NCBI RefSeq assembly: GCF_014831675.1
Contig: NZ_VJXY01000008.1
Location: 1-64,000, forward strand
Origin: Komarekiella delphini-convector SJRDD-AB1
GTDB lineage: Bacteria; Cyanobacteriota; Cyanobacteriia; Cyanobacteriales; Nostocaceae
Reading direction: 5' to 3'
Length of the DNA: 64,000 nucleotides
The notes below the pieces were generated by a model. It worked only from the letters and a program-made list of their open reading frames with translations, made no database searches and was not told the origin of the DNA. Positions 46,078 through 54,933 of the stretch are shown here, piece after piece. The translations under genes were made by a program, and so were the position numbers. The first letter of the stretch is position 1, and every line of letters begins with the position of its first letter.

Positions 46078-46806
46078 ATGTGCCCCTTACCTCAACAGCC
46101 AAGTCATACAGCTAAGCCACCACGGGCTGTGTTTTCTCACGAAGTTCAAACATCCTCTAATGAAAACTTCGCGCCAGAGAGCATATTTGCCTTTCCACCC
46201 AATCGGGACACGTTAGGGGGAACCTCTTACTTTATTGTAAGAAATGAAGGCAATATCCTCATAGATTGCCCTGCCTTAGAGCAAATAAATCAGGATTTTT
46301 TGCGATCGCATGGAGGTGTACGTTGGTTATTCCTCACCCATCGAGGTGCTATTGGCAAAACAGCAGAAATTCAACAAACCTTTGAGAGCGAGATTCTCAT
46401 CCAAGAGCAAGAAGCTTACTTATTACCAGGCTTAACCGTAACTACCTTTAGTCAAGAATTCACTATCGATTCAACAATACAAGTGATTTGGACGCCAGGT
46501 CATACTCCTGGCTCATCTTGCCTTTACTACAGTAACCTGGGAGGTGTGCTGTTTTCTGGACGCCATTTAGTCCCCAATCAGCAGGGCGAACCAGTACCAT
46601 TGCGATCGGCAAAAACCTTTCACTGGCCCCGACAAATTAAGAGCCTTCAGTTACTCTTAGAGCGCTTTACACTAGAAACTCTTCAGTACATTTGTCCCGG
46701 TGCTAATACGGGTTTTCTTAGAGGCAAACGTGTGATAGCTCAAGCCTATCAACGCCTTGCCTCCCTGGATTTACAAGCTTTGCTTCAGTCACAAGCTCTG
46801 CTTTAA
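46078..46806 (+). CDS. MBL-fold protein lacking most metal ligands
   Basis: A 242-residue protein with the metallo-beta-lactamase fold: ILIDCPALEQ, WLFLTHRGAIGKTAEIQ, WTPGHTPGSSCLYY and LFSGRHLVP. The canonical HxHxDH is replaced by HRGAIGK, so three ligands are lost. The GHTPGS His is kept, but the GD aspartate after LFSG is Arg, and the last His region reads PGANTGF. It therefore probably cannot bind the usual two metals and may be a structural or regulatory pseudoenzyme. It starts 193 bp from the divergent M50 protease. Confidence 0.72.
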   Translation: MCPLPQQPSHTAKPPRAVFSHEVQTSSNENFAPESIFAFPPNRDTLGGTSYFIVRNEGNILIDCPALEQINQDFLRSHGGVRWLFLTHRGAIGKTAEIQQTFESEILIQEQEAYLLPGLTVTTFSQEFTIDSTIQVIWTPGHTPGSSCLYYSNLGGVLFSGRHLVPNQQGEPVPLRSAKTFHWPRQIKSLQLLLERFTLETLQYICPGANTGFLRGKRVIAQAYQRLASLDLQALLQSQALL

Positions 46807-46809
46807 AGA

Positions 46810-46895
46810 AAGTGGGACTGGGGACTGGGGCCTGGGGACTGGGGAGCATGGAAAGAATAAATAATTCCTATCTCCTATCTCCTGTCTCCTGACAA
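46810..46895. repeat. GGGACTGGGGACTGGGG / CCTATCTCCTATCTCC spacer repeat
   Basis: Heptamer tracts GGGGACT and CCTATCT between the MBL gene and ctpA, two convergent genes. Same family as 19987-20088. Confidence 0.65.
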
Positions 46896-46903
46896 ATGCC
46901 CAA

Positions 46904-48148
46904 TCACACCTTTCCCGCGACTACCGAGTCTTTGCCCAAAAGTTCCACCGCTGCTTGATATTGCAGATCAGCTTGAGTGCCAATCTTTTCACGGTTAATC
47001 GGCTCTTGGGAAACTACTTTGTCTGGCTTAATACCTAGTTTGTTAATATCTCGGTGCTTAGGGGTTTCGTACTTAGCAATTGTCACTGCCAAGCCTGAAC
47101 CATCTGATAATTCAAATAAAGATTGAATTAAGCCTTTACCAAAGGTGGTTTCGCCTACCAGTTGAGCACGACCATTATCTTGTAGTGCGCCGGCCAGAAT
47201 TTCGCTAGCACTGGCAGTTCCTTGATTCACCAAAATCACTAGAGGATCTTCTGTCAGCGGTGGGCCAAAGGCTTCAAAACTTCCTTGAATGCCTTGCCGA
47301 TTAACGGTGTAGACTATAGTCCCAGAATCTAACCATAGACGAGCAATTTCAATTCCTGATTGTAATAGACCTCCAGGATTATTTCGTAAATCCAAAACGT
47401 AGGCAGCAGCGCCTTTTTTTTCTAGACTAGAAATAGTGTGTGCCAATTCCATTGAGGCGTTGGCATTGAATTGAGTGAGGCGAATGTAGCCAATGGGTGT
47501 ACCTTCTGGGGAAACACGTAATTCTGACACCACAGGGTTAAGAGCAATGCGATCGCGCGTAACTCTAATTTCTGTTTCTCCCTCCCCGTCTCGTTCGATT
47601 AAGAGAGTCACAAGACTGCCAATTGGCCCGCGCATCCTGGTTGCAGCTTCATCGAGAGTTAAATTTTCAGTAGAAGTACCTTCAATTTTGAGGATGCGAT
47701 CGCGTGATCTAATCCCGGCTTTATCTGCTGGGGAACCTTCTATAGGAGCCACTACTTCCAACTTACCAGTATCGGGATTCAAAGCAATTTGCAACCCCAC
47801 CCCCGTCAGTTCTCCAGAAGTATTTACTTGCAAACTGCGGTACTGCTCTGGGTCTAAAAAGCGGGTAAATGGATCGTTGAGACTCTTGAGCATATTCTGA
47901 ATTGCTCCATAAGCTGCTCGATTGTCTTGCAGCGGCTTCTCTAGAGCTTTTTGCCTGACTGCTGCCCAGTTTTGATGATTAAATGTCTCATCTAGATAAG
48001 TGCGATTGACAATTCGCCAAACTTCTGAAACAAGTTTTTGTTCCCCCGTTAAAGCCACTGCTGGTTGAACAAGTGTGCCCAGCACCAACCAAATCGTCAC
48101 TAACAATGAAAATCCTAACCGAAAAACCTTTGTGTGCATGAACCCCAT
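46904..48148 (-). CDS. ctpA: Carboxyl-terminal processing protease (CtpA type, S41)
   Basis: About 414 residues with an N-terminal signal (VFRLGFSLLVTIWLVLGTLVQPAVA) for export to the lumen or periplasm. A PDZ domain follows (SGELTGVGLQIALNPDTGKL and SPADKAGIRSRDRILKIEG). The catalytic region holds LDLRNNPGG, then NQGTASASEILAGALQDN with the nucleophile Ser, and GKGLIQ with the Lys. CtpA cuts the C-terminal tail of the D1 protein of photosystem II; CtpB/CtpC paralogues have other targets, so the letter is a best guess. ATG 48148 is used; a GTG at 48160 is possible. It diverges from petB. Confidence 0.87.
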   Translation of the reverse strand: MGFMHTKVFRLGFSLLVTIWLVLGTLVQPAVALTGEQKLVSEVWRIVNRTYLDETFNHQNWAAVRQKALEKPLQDNRAAYGAIQNMLKSLNDPFTRFLDPEQYRSLQVNTSGELTGVGLQIALNPDTGKLEVVAPIEGSPADKAGIRSRDRILKIEGTSTENLTLDEAATRMRGPIGSLVTLLIERDGEGETEIRVTRDRIALNPVVSELRVSPEGTPIGYIRLTQFNANASMELAHTISSLEKKGAAAYVLDLRNNPGGLLQSGIEIARLWLDSGTIVYTVNRQGIQGSFEAFGPPLTEDPLVILVNQGTASASEILAGALQDNGRAQLVGETTFGKGLIQSLFELSDGSGLAVTIAKYETPKHRDINKLGIKPDKVVSQEPINREKIGTQADLQYQAAVELLGKDSVVAGKV

Positions 48149-48160
48149 TTTAACTTCCAC

Positions 48161-48687
48161 CTCAACCCAAATTGCCTAGAACTGCCCAGTTAGCTTGTTG
48201 TTTATGAAATCTATCTCTCGACTATGTTACTTTTTTTATAGAAGTGGTGCATTGCTCTCATCAAGTTGTTTCCTCAACTGATGCCAGTACATCCCACTCA
48301 CCAGACGATAAAATCTACTTTGTTACCACCATTTTTGGTGCTAGGTTGCAAAGAGATAGCAATATATTCGATGTTTACAGAGTGTTAAGTTCCTTAGAAC
48401 TTTAACCGCTCTGAAAGCTGACAACCAAACGAACAAATGCCTCTTTGCTAAAATCCCAAAATTGCTAATTGGGAGAGAAGTCTGAGCGGAGCGAAAAGCT
48501 AGATGATCGTCCGAGAACTCTGAGTGCCGGATAGAGGCGAACAGAAGTTTAGTGTCCGATCTGGACTTTTCAATCTGGGGTTTGCGATCATTGGAACTTC
48601 TTCTATGGTCGATGCTAGGCGAATGATCGCCGATTCAGAACTTCGGAATTTATCAACCGCAACCGCTTTTTAGGAACTTGAGATTGT
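48161..48687 (+). promoter_or_regulatory. Shared upstream region of ctpA and petB, structured petB leader
   Basis: The part nearest petB is more G/C-rich than other gaps. A perfect 9-bp inverted repeat GCGATCATT (48584-48592) and AATGATCGC (48622-48630) lies 58-104 bp before the ATG, and a small GTCC/GGAC hairpin at about 48554-48566. This probably forms the 5' UTR of the petBD mRNA. No gene was found, and the rest of the gap has nothing I can name. Confidence 0.45.
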
Positions 48688-49335
48688 ATGGCCAACGTTT
48701 ATGACTGGTTCGAGGAACGTTTAGAGATTGAGGCGATCGCTGAAGACGTTACTAGTAAGTATGTCCCTCCCCACGTCAATATCTTCTACTGCTTGGGTGG
48801 AATTACCCTAACTTGCTTTTTGATCCAGTTTGCTACTGGATTTGCGATGACATTTTACTACAAGCCAACTGTAGCCGAAGCTTACTCCTCAGTGGAGTAC
48901 ATCATGAATGAAGTCAACTTCGGTTGGCTAATTCGCTCCATTCACCGCTGGTCTGCCAGCATGATGGTGCTGATGATGATTTTGCACACCTTCCGAGTTT
49001 ACCTAACCGGTGGTTTCAAAAAGCCCCGTGAATTGACTTGGATAAGTGGTGTTATCCTGGCTGTAATCACCGTTTCCTTTGGCGTCACCGGCTATTCCCT
49101 GCCTTGGGATCAAGTAGGCTACTGGGCTGTGAAAATCGTCAGCGGCGTACCAGAAGCAATTCCCGTTGTCGGCGTTCTCATCTCTGACCTGCTGCGCGGT
49201 GGTTCAAGTGTTGGTCAAGCAACCCTGACTCGCTACTACAGCGCCCACACCTTTGTATTGCCTTGGTTGATTGCAGTCTTCATGCTGTTTCACTTCTTAA
49301 TGATTCGCAAGCAAGGTATTTCCGGCCCTTTGTAA
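48688..49335 (+). CDS. petB: Cytochrome b6 of the b6f complex
   Basis: The 215-residue heme-b subunit of cytochrome b6f, with four membrane helices in the thylakoid. The axial histidines for hemes bp and bn are in [20 protein letters not shown] and in [10 protein letters not shown] with [10 protein letters not shown]. The cysteine near residue 35 (FYCLGG) covalently holds heme ci. The length is exactly as in other cyanobacteria. petD follows 218 bp later on the same strand, forming the usual petBD unit. Confidence 0.98.
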   Translation: MANVYDWFEERLEIEAIAEDVTSKYVPPHVNIFYCLGGITLTCFLIQFATGFAMTFYYKPTVAEAYSSVEYIMNEVNFGWLIRSIHRWSASMMVLMMILHTFRVYLTGGFKKPRELTWISGVILAVITVSFGVTGYSLPWDQVGYWAVKIVSGVPEAIPVVGVLISDLLRGGSSVGQATLTRYYSAHTFVLPWLIAVFMLFHFLMIRKQGISGPL

Positions 49336-49553
49336 TCTTAGCTATCAGCGAAAGGCAACAAATATCAGTTCCCAGATGGAGTTGTTTGTTCTAAACTTAT
49401 GAAAAATAAGAATTTAGTGACAGATAAGTTACACAAAGACGAACACTTGCATCTTAAACTGAAAGCTGTAAAAGCCCTGGGGCGGCTTGCCTAATAGCCA
49501 ATAGCTTTCACAAATGCTTTAACCTTAATTTAAGCAGGAGAGCACATTTAAAT

Positions 49554-50036
49554 ATGGCAACACAGAAAAAACCTGACCTTAGCGATCCGAAGTTAAGAGC
49601 TAAACTCGCTCAAGGTATGGGTCACAACTACTACGGTGAACCAGCTTGGCCCAATGACTTACTTTACGTGTTTCCAATAGTGATCATGGGTTCCTTCGCT
49701 GCGATCGTGGCTCTAGCTGTGCTAGATCCTGCTATGACAGGTGAACCAGCAAATCCTTTCGCCACCCCATTAGAAATTCTGCCAGAGTGGTACTTGTATC
49801 CGGTTTTCCAAATTTTGCGATCGCTTCCTAACAAACTCTTAGGAGTGTTAGCAATGGCGTCCGTACCTCTGGGGCTGATCCTCATTCCCTTTATTGAGAA
49901 TGTTAATAAGTTCCAGAACCCCTTCCGTCGTCCAGTTGCGACCACGGTGTTCCTATTTGGTACTCTTGTTACCCTGTGGCTAGGTATTGGTGCAGCCCTC
50001 CCATTAGATAAATCTTTGACCTTGGGACTGTTCTAA
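49554..50036 (+). CDS. petD: Cytochrome b6f subunit IV
   Basis: A 160-residue subunit with three membrane helices. The quinol-oxidation PEWY motif is in [15 protein letters not shown]. It works with petB in plastoquinol oxidation. The start [12 protein letters not shown] follows a GGAG with good spacing. It is shown as the second gene of petBD and ends before a clear hairpin. The intergenic spacer is 218 bp, longer than the gap in many cyanobacteria. Confidence 0.98.
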   Translation: MATQKKPDLSDPKLRAKLAQGMGHNYYGEPAWPNDLLYVFPIVIMGSFAAIVALAVLDPAMTGEPANPFATPLEILPEWYLYPVFQILRSLPNKLLGVLAMASVPLGLILIPFIENVNKFQNPFRRPVATTVFLFGTLVTLWLGIGAALPLDKSLTLGLF

Positions 50037-50056
50037 ATTAGTCACCACAACGTGCT

Positions 50057-50124
50057 TTGACGCCTGTAAGTTTCAAGAGCATATGCAGATGTGCTTTTGA
50101 GAAAAATCAACAGGCGTCAATTTT
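50057..50124 (+). terminator. Terminator hairpin after petBD
   Basis: TTGACGCCTGT (50057-50067) pairs perfectly with ACAGGCGTCAA (50110-50120), followed by TTTTAAT. The 42-nt loop can form a further small hairpin (AGCAT/GTGCT). Confidence 0.7.
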
Positions 50125-50246
50125 AATAGTCCAGGTTGCATCTTGGATTTTAAGTTTTGGATGGAAAAGCTATTCCAAAAGCTAAAATCACTAAAAGCTA
50201 ACAAACACAAACAATTCTCACTTAAACTTAATTCAAGTCACGGTCA

Positions 50247-50687
50247 ATGCTTAGCATAGTGGAGCAAGACCATCTGACGGTAAAGAGCGAACTCAAGCTC
50301 CTAAACCAGGTGCAACAATGGTTTGAGCAATTTTGTCTGCAACATTTGTCTCAACTTGGCTGGTCAGAAACCCAACTTTATCGCCTCAACTTAGCATTAG
50401 CAGAAGGCTTTACTAACGCTGTTCGTCACGCTCATCATGCTTTACCCCCGGAAACAACCATTGAAATTGACGTTTATCTGTGGATTGATCGGCTAGAGAT
50501 TAAAATTTGGGATCATGGAAAACCTTTCAATCCTGATGCGATCGCTGAGCCTGCACCAGGTACTCTGCAAGTAGGCGGGTATGGATGGTTTCTCCTAAGA
50601 CGCCTAGCAGATCGTGTCGTCTACGAACGTGGTGCGGATGGTAGGAATTGTCTGCTCATCGTCAAATACTGTGTAGAAGAACAGTGA
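50247..50687 (+). CDS. RsbW-like anti-sigma kinase (HATPase_c_2)
   Basis: A 146-residue ATPase of the GHKL type. The N box is LAEGFTNAVRHAHH, the G1 box is IWDHGKPFNP, and the lid is followed by GGYGWFLLRRLADRVVYER. The domain covers the whole protein. In Bacillus such kinases bind a sigma factor and phosphorylate an anti-anti-sigma factor; in cyanobacteria the partner is often unlinked. It lies after petBD with its own gap, and ends in a stem-loop. Confidence 0.82.
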   Translation: MLSIVEQDHLTVKSELKLLNQVQQWFEQFCLQHLSQLGWSETQLYRLNLALAEGFTNAVRHAHHALPPETTIEIDVYLWIDRLEIKIWDHGKPFNPDAIAEPAPGTLQVGGYGWFLLRRLADRVVYERGADGRNCLLIVKYCVEEQ

Positions 50688-50695
50688 ACTAATTA

Positions 50696-50735
50696 CCCAC
50701 ACCAAAACGTTAAGCTACGGTGTGGGCTTAATTTC
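50696..50735 (+). terminator. Terminator after RsbW-like gene
   Basis: CCCACACC (50696-50703) pairs with GGTGTGGG (50719-50726), followed by CTTAATTTCTT. Confidence 0.65.
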
Positions 50736-51003
50736 TTGTCCAATAATAGTTAATTTATAAAATAGTAGCTGTTAATTATCTTTCCATGAGTCTGACTTTA
50801 TGTAAATTTACTTAAGTCTCTCATTTCTAATGAGAAAATTAGCGAGACAGTTATGTATAAAAAAGATTAGTGAGTACAGTAAAGTCAGCATTCGAGTTGC
50901 AGTAACTCCTTTGTTAGGATTTGTCAGCAGTGTTGGGAGTCCGATTTTTTCTCCAACATGTGCCATCTCGTGCTTAAAAAGACAGAGCGGTAGGGTACAA
51001 AAG

Positions 51004-51993
51004 ATGACTAAGACAGCCCTAATTACAGGAATTACTGGTCAAGATGGCTACTATCTTAGCCGTTTGCTCCTCAATGAGGGTTATCGAGTTGTGGGATTGG
51101 TATCTCCACATCGACAACCTAATTTAACAAAACTAGGAACTCTAACCAATCAGGTAGAAATTTACACTGTTGATTTGAGAGATAGTACAGCACTGTTAAC
51201 CGCAGTTGAACAACTCCGTCCTCAAGAAATTTATAATTTGGCGGCTCCCAGTTTCGTACCTGATTCGTGGAACGACCCCTTGGGAACCCTGGATTTAATA
51301 ACTGGTACAGCTACTAGATTATTGGAAGCTGTACGAAAAATTGGTTTGTCTACGCGATTTTATCAAGCTAGCAGTTCAGAAATGTTTGGGGATGTTTTGC
51401 TTTCGCCTCAAGATGAAGAAACTCCCTTTCGCCCTAAAAATCCTTATGCTGCGGCAAAGTTGCATGCTCACTGGACAATGGTGCATCACCGACAGCGCTA
51501 TGGTCTATTTGCCTGTAGTGGAATTTTGTATAATCACGAGTCTCCTCTACGCCCACCCCAATTTGTTACACGCAAAGTTTCTTTGGCAGCTGCATCAATT
51601 AAATTGGGTTTAACTGATACCTTGGAAATGGGTAACTTGGATGCCAAACGTGATTGGGGCTTTGCTGGGGATTATGTCGAAGTAATGTGGCGGATGTTAC
51701 AGGTAGATGACCCAGACGAATACGTAATTGGTACAGGTAAACTGCATAGTGTTAGAGAGTTGGTTGCCACAGCCTTTGAATCTGTAGGGCTAGACTGGAC
51801 GCAGCATGTAATTATCAATACAAATTTGTTGCGGACAGATGAACATTTTCAACTGGTAGCCAACCCCTGTAAAGCCAAAAGAAACCTCAACTGGGAACCC
51901 CAAGTCAGCTTTGAGCAGCTTTTAGAGAAAATGGTAAAAACCGATTTAGAGCGGCTACAAAGTGGCGCGATCGCACCCTTACCGCGATTTTAA
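51004..51993 (+). CDS. gmd: GDP-mannose 4,6-dehydratase
   Basis: About 329 residues of the extended SDR type. The NADP motif GITGQDGYYLSRLLL at the start and the catalytic SSSEMFGD and NPYAAAKLHAHW fit Gmd. The segment ILYNHESPLRPPQFVTRKVS is characteristic. It makes GDP-4-keto-6-deoxymannose, the precursor of GDP-fucose and GDP-rhamnose. ATG 51004 is used; a longer frame from 50830 adds 58 residues that do not fit the family. A glycosyltransferase gene starts 10 bp after the stop, so they form an operon. Confidence 0.92.
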   Translation: MTKTALITGITGQDGYYLSRLLLNEGYRVVGLVSPHRQPNLTKLGTLTNQVEIYTVDLRDSTALLTAVEQLRPQEIYNLAAPSFVPDSWNDPLGTLDLITGTATRLLEAVRKIGLSTRFYQASSSEMFGDVLLSPQDEETPFRPKNPYAAAKLHAHWTMVHHRQRYGLFACSGILYNHESPLRPPQFVTRKVSLAAASIKLGLTDTLEMGNLDAKRDWGFAGDYVEVMWRMLQVDDPDEYVIGTGKLHSVRELVATAFESVGLDWTQHVIINTNLLRTDEHFQLVANPCKAKRNLNWEPQVSFEQLLEKMVKTDLERLQSGAIAPLPRF

Positions 51994-52003
51994 ATAGATA
52001 AAT

Positions 52004-53179
52004 ATGATAACTAGTAAAGTGGCAAAAAACCTAAATCTAAGTAATAAAGTTAACAATCAAGCTAGTCATATTTTCGTCTTCTTAGAAATTTTTGCCCGCG
52101 AAGGTGGTATTCAATCTTATGTGAAGGATGTTTTTCGTTCATATTTGGGATTGAGCCAAGCCTACAAAGCAGAAGTGTTTTTACTGCGAGATCGTCCTGA
52201 CTGCTCAAATCCTTTTGAGTCCCAAAATTTAAAATTTCATTATTTTCAAAATCAGTCCCCCCAGATAGGGAGACTCAAAATGGCTGCGGCTTTGCTCAAG
52301 TGTTTATTGCAAAACCGTCCCCAGCGCGTTTTCTGCGGACATATTAACCTAGCAGTACTAATACAAACCCTTTGCCAGCCTTTGGGCATTCCCTACACCG
52401 TGCTAACTTATGGCAAGGAAGTTTGGGAACCGCTCAAAAATCAAGAACGTCGTGCTTTATCCTTAGCATCTGAAATTTGGACAATTAGTCGTTACAGTCG
52501 CGATCGCACTTGTGCTGCTAATGGTTTAGACCCCAACATTATTCAGATGATACCTTGTGCCATTGATGGGGATAAATTTACTCCTGGTTCTAAGCAGCCA
52601 GAATTAGTTGAGAAGTATGCCCTAAAAGATGCCAAGGTGTTAATGACTGTGGCGCGGCTATGGTCAGGGGATATTTACAAAGGTGTAGATGTCACAATTC
52701 GAGCTTTACCACAAATCACTCAGGTTTTTCCAGAAGTAAGATACTTGGTAATTGGTCGTGGAGATGACCAACCACGATTAGCCCAGCTAGCAATAGATTT
52801 AGGTGTGAGCGATCGCGTTGTTTTCGCAGGTTTTGTTCCCATAGAGCAATTAATTGAACATTACCGCCTTGCTGATGCCTACATTATGCCTTCTCAAGAA
52901 GGCTTTGGCATTGTCTATCTGGAGGCGATGGCTTGTCAGGTTCCAGTGTTATCAGGTGATGACGATGGGTCAGCTGACCCCTTGCAGGATGGTAAACTAG
53001 GGTGGCGAGTGCCGCACCGCAGCCCAGATGCCGTAGCAGCAGCTTGTATAGAAATTCTCCAAGGGGATGATCAGCGTTGTGATGGTCAGTGGTTGCGAGA
53101 GCAGGCGATCGCTTTCTTCGGTATGCATGCTTTCCAAAAGCGGTTGCAGGAGCAGCTTTTGTCAAGAGTTAAGAGTTAA
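52004..53179 (+). CDS. Glycosyltransferase family 4 protein
   Basis: A 391-residue GT-B enzyme. The N-terminal domain has the glycine motif EGGIQSYV for acceptor binding; the C-terminal domain has RLWSGDIYKGVDVTI, the acid motif PSQEGFGIVYLEAMACQVPV and DDDGSADP. It transfers a sugar, perhaps a GDP-linked deoxysugar from the gmd pathway with which it is cotranscribed (10 bp). The acceptor is unknown, probably an exopolysaccharide or lipopolysaccharide chain. No membrane segment is seen. Confidence 0.88.
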   Translation: MITSKVAKNLNLSNKVNNQASHIFVFLEIFAREGGIQSYVKDVFRSYLGLSQAYKAEVFLLRDRPDCSNPFESQNLKFHYFQNQSPQIGRLKMAAALLKCLLQNRPQRVFCGHINLAVLIQTLCQPLGIPYTVLTYGKEVWEPLKNQERRALSLASEIWTISRYSRDRTCAANGLDPNIIQMIPCAIDGDKFTPGSKQPELVEKYALKDAKVLMTVARLWSGDIYKGVDVTIRALPQITQVFPEVRYLVIGRGDDQPRLAQLAIDLGVSDRVVFAGFVPIEQLIEHYRLADAYIMPSQEGFGIVYLEAMACQVPVLSGDDDGSADPLQDGKLGWRVPHRSPDAVAAACIEILQGDDQRCDGQWLREQAIAFFGMHAFQKRLQEQLLSRVKS

Positions 53180-53288
53180 GAGTCAAAAAACTCTTAATTT
53201 TGGATTCTTAACCGGAGGTGAAGCGTCTGCGGCTCCGCTCTTTGCTAAACTCGCTATCCTAGAAGGAGAGCAGGACGACATTTAAAAA

Positions 53289-53660
53289 ATGAGCTTTAAG
53301 ACATTTCAATTGAATCTTTTGAATCTCCGCCCTTGGCTCACCCTACTAGCAGTTGTTTGGTTGCTGGCATCATTGGGCTTGGGTTGGTTAGTTAACTCCT
53401 TGCTAATTATTTTTGGGTTGCTGTTATTAGCACCTATTGTTGCATTCTTTGGGTTTCGCTGGTGGCTACAACGCAACTTAGTTGCTGACCAGTGTCCCGT
53501 CTGTAAATATGAATTTACAGGTTTAAATAACAGTCAATTGCAGTGTCCTAACTGTGGAGAGCCTCTATTATTACAAAATGGTCGTTTTCGGCGCTTTACA
53601 CCAGAAGGCACAATTGATGTCACAGCAGTCGAAGTACCAGCAAAATCACTGGAAGATTAG
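53289..53660 (+). CDS. Membrane protein with zinc ribbon, unknown
   Basis: A 123-residue protein. Two hydrophobic segments (about 18-35 and 37-62) are followed by a basic stretch and a CPVCKYEFTG...LQCPNCGEPL zinc ribbon (about 75-98) and a polar tail. No family name was recognised. It is 109 bp after the glycosyltransferase on the same strand. The ribbon probably faces the cytosol. Confidence 0.65.
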   Translation: MSFKTFQLNLLNLRPWLTLLAVVWLLASLGLGWLVNSLLIIFGLLLLAPIVAFFGFRWWLQRNLVADQCPVCKYEFTGLNNSQLQCPNCGEPLLLQNGRFRRFTPEGTIDVTAVEVPAKSLED

Positions 53661-53695
53661 TCATTGGTCATTAGTAAAAAACAAATGACAAAAGA

Positions 53696-54127
53696 CTATT
53701 TCTTTTGTTGTGAAATCGAGAGTGTATAGCTATGCTGTTGTTGTGATAACTCACCTACAAATAGTAAATATTTTCCTGGCTGCCAGTAACCAGAAAGTTC
53801 TGGTTTGCCTCCAGAGTAATTATCCGCCAATACGCAAAAGCGTCCCCCAGGGCCGTCAATTAACAGTGTTGGCTGTCCCTTACTCTCAACTGTTAATCGC
53901 AAGTAAGGCAGTGACTCTGTAACCTGGATAACTTGATTGGGTGCAGCAGTTATATTGCCACAGTTGCTTTTGACAGATCCCCCAGATTGTCCGTTCAAAA
54001 TTAGTGGATCTGGCTGGAAATTTTGATTAATTTGAATTTGTGGTGTCTGTGCAAAACCAGCTCCAGTGAGAACCAAACTCATCGCCAAAGCTGCGGGAAC
54101 AAATTTAAATAGCCTAAGCGTCTTCAT
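53696..54127 (-). CDS. Secreted protein of unknown function
   Basis: A 143-residue protein with a signal peptide (FKFVPAALAMSLVLTGAGFAQ, cleavage after about residue 26). The mature part is Gly- and beta-rich, with two Cys (CGNITAAP and FCVLADNY) that could form a disulfide in the periplasm. The strands VIQVTESLPYLRLTVES and LLFVGEL suggest a beta sandwich. Conserved-looking but not recognised. It is convergent with the preceding gene. Confidence 0.6.
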   Translation of the reverse strand: MKTLRLFKFVPAALAMSLVLTGAGFAQTPQIQINQNFQPDPLILNGQSGGSVKSNCGNITAAPNQVIQVTESLPYLRLTVESKGQPTLLIDGPGGRFCVLADNYSGGKPELSGYWQPGKYLLFVGELSQQQHSYTLSISQQKK

Positions 54128-54535
54128 TTTAATTAATGCTCCCGACTGTTTTTAGAGCAATATTGTGGTATTATGCATGGTCTATTTTTTTAGACGGCGG
54201 CTAACGGTCTTTGTTCCGAAAGGTGTCGTATAATTTTTTATTTTGTAACTTAATCACTATATGACTAAATATTCAAAAATGATGCTGTACTCGGTAACTC
54301 GAAGAAGTCTCATCTCAATTACTAATCCTTGATCACCTTGGTGTAAATAACTAATCACTAGTAAATTTAGTTGACATCAACTCTTGGAAAGCAACAGGAG
54401 AAAAATTATATTTTTCTCTGTATACGAAGGTTTTGCACACACGCACATTAGCTAAAATCACTAAGAAAGCTACCAATAATGAGATTTGGTTGCTCTGTTG
54501 TTGAGTAAGTGTCCTAGCTGAAGTAGAAAAAATTT
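54128..54535. other. Intergenic region between divergent genes
   Basis: A 408-bp A/T-rich stretch. It contains no repeat or gene I can recognise. Promoters for both flanking genes should be present. Confidence 0.4.
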
Positions 54536-54874
54536 ATGAATTCTCAACCTGAAGAAGACTTGCAGCATCGCCTCGAAAAGCTAGAGGCAGAGATTAATAC
54601 TCCTTCTGAAGTGGTTCCCCAACCACAAGAACAAAAACAGACTGCTCAGTCTGGTGCTAGCTTTAACTTGTATCTAGAGCGATTTCAAAGCTGGTTCAAC
54701 AGCTTATCTGGGACAAAAAAGTGGATATTTTCTGGTGTAGCAGTGCTAATAGGCTTTGCGATGCTGCAAGCAGTATTCAAACTGGTTGTATCTGTTATTA
54801 GTCTGGCACTGTTGGCCGTGTTGGTGTATGTTGGATACAAATTTTTTGTGTCTAATAACTCTCAACGTAAGTAA
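54536..54874 (+). CDS. Small membrane protein with coiled-coil N terminus
   Basis: A 112-residue protein: a charged, helical N terminus (EEDLQHRLEKLEAEIN), a Gln/Pro-rich linker and two membrane helices near the C terminus (IFSGVAVLIGFAMLQAVF and VVSVISLALLAVLVYVGY). No family recognised. It is 59 bp before the large RDD/pentapeptide gene on the same strand, so the two are probably cotranscribed and may work together at the membrane. Confidence 0.65.
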   Translation: MNSQPEEDLQHRLEKLEAEINTPSEVVPQPQEQKQTAQSGASFNLYLERFQSWFNSLSGTKKWIFSGVAVLIGFAMLQAVFKLVVSVISLALLAVLVYVGYKFFVSNNSQRK

Positions 54875-54933
54875 TAGTCTAATTTAACTGCGTCAGTAGC
54901 GGCGTAGAAATTAAAGTTAAAGGAAATTATGCG

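Noticed and set aside
46807-46903. Regulatory site between the MBL gene and ctpA
   Set aside because: It is a heptamer spacer repeat of a family seen at several sites, between convergent genes.
50830-51003. N-terminal extension of gmd
   Set aside because: The additional 58 residues precede the Rossmann motif, which should be at the start; the ATG at 51004 fits the family.
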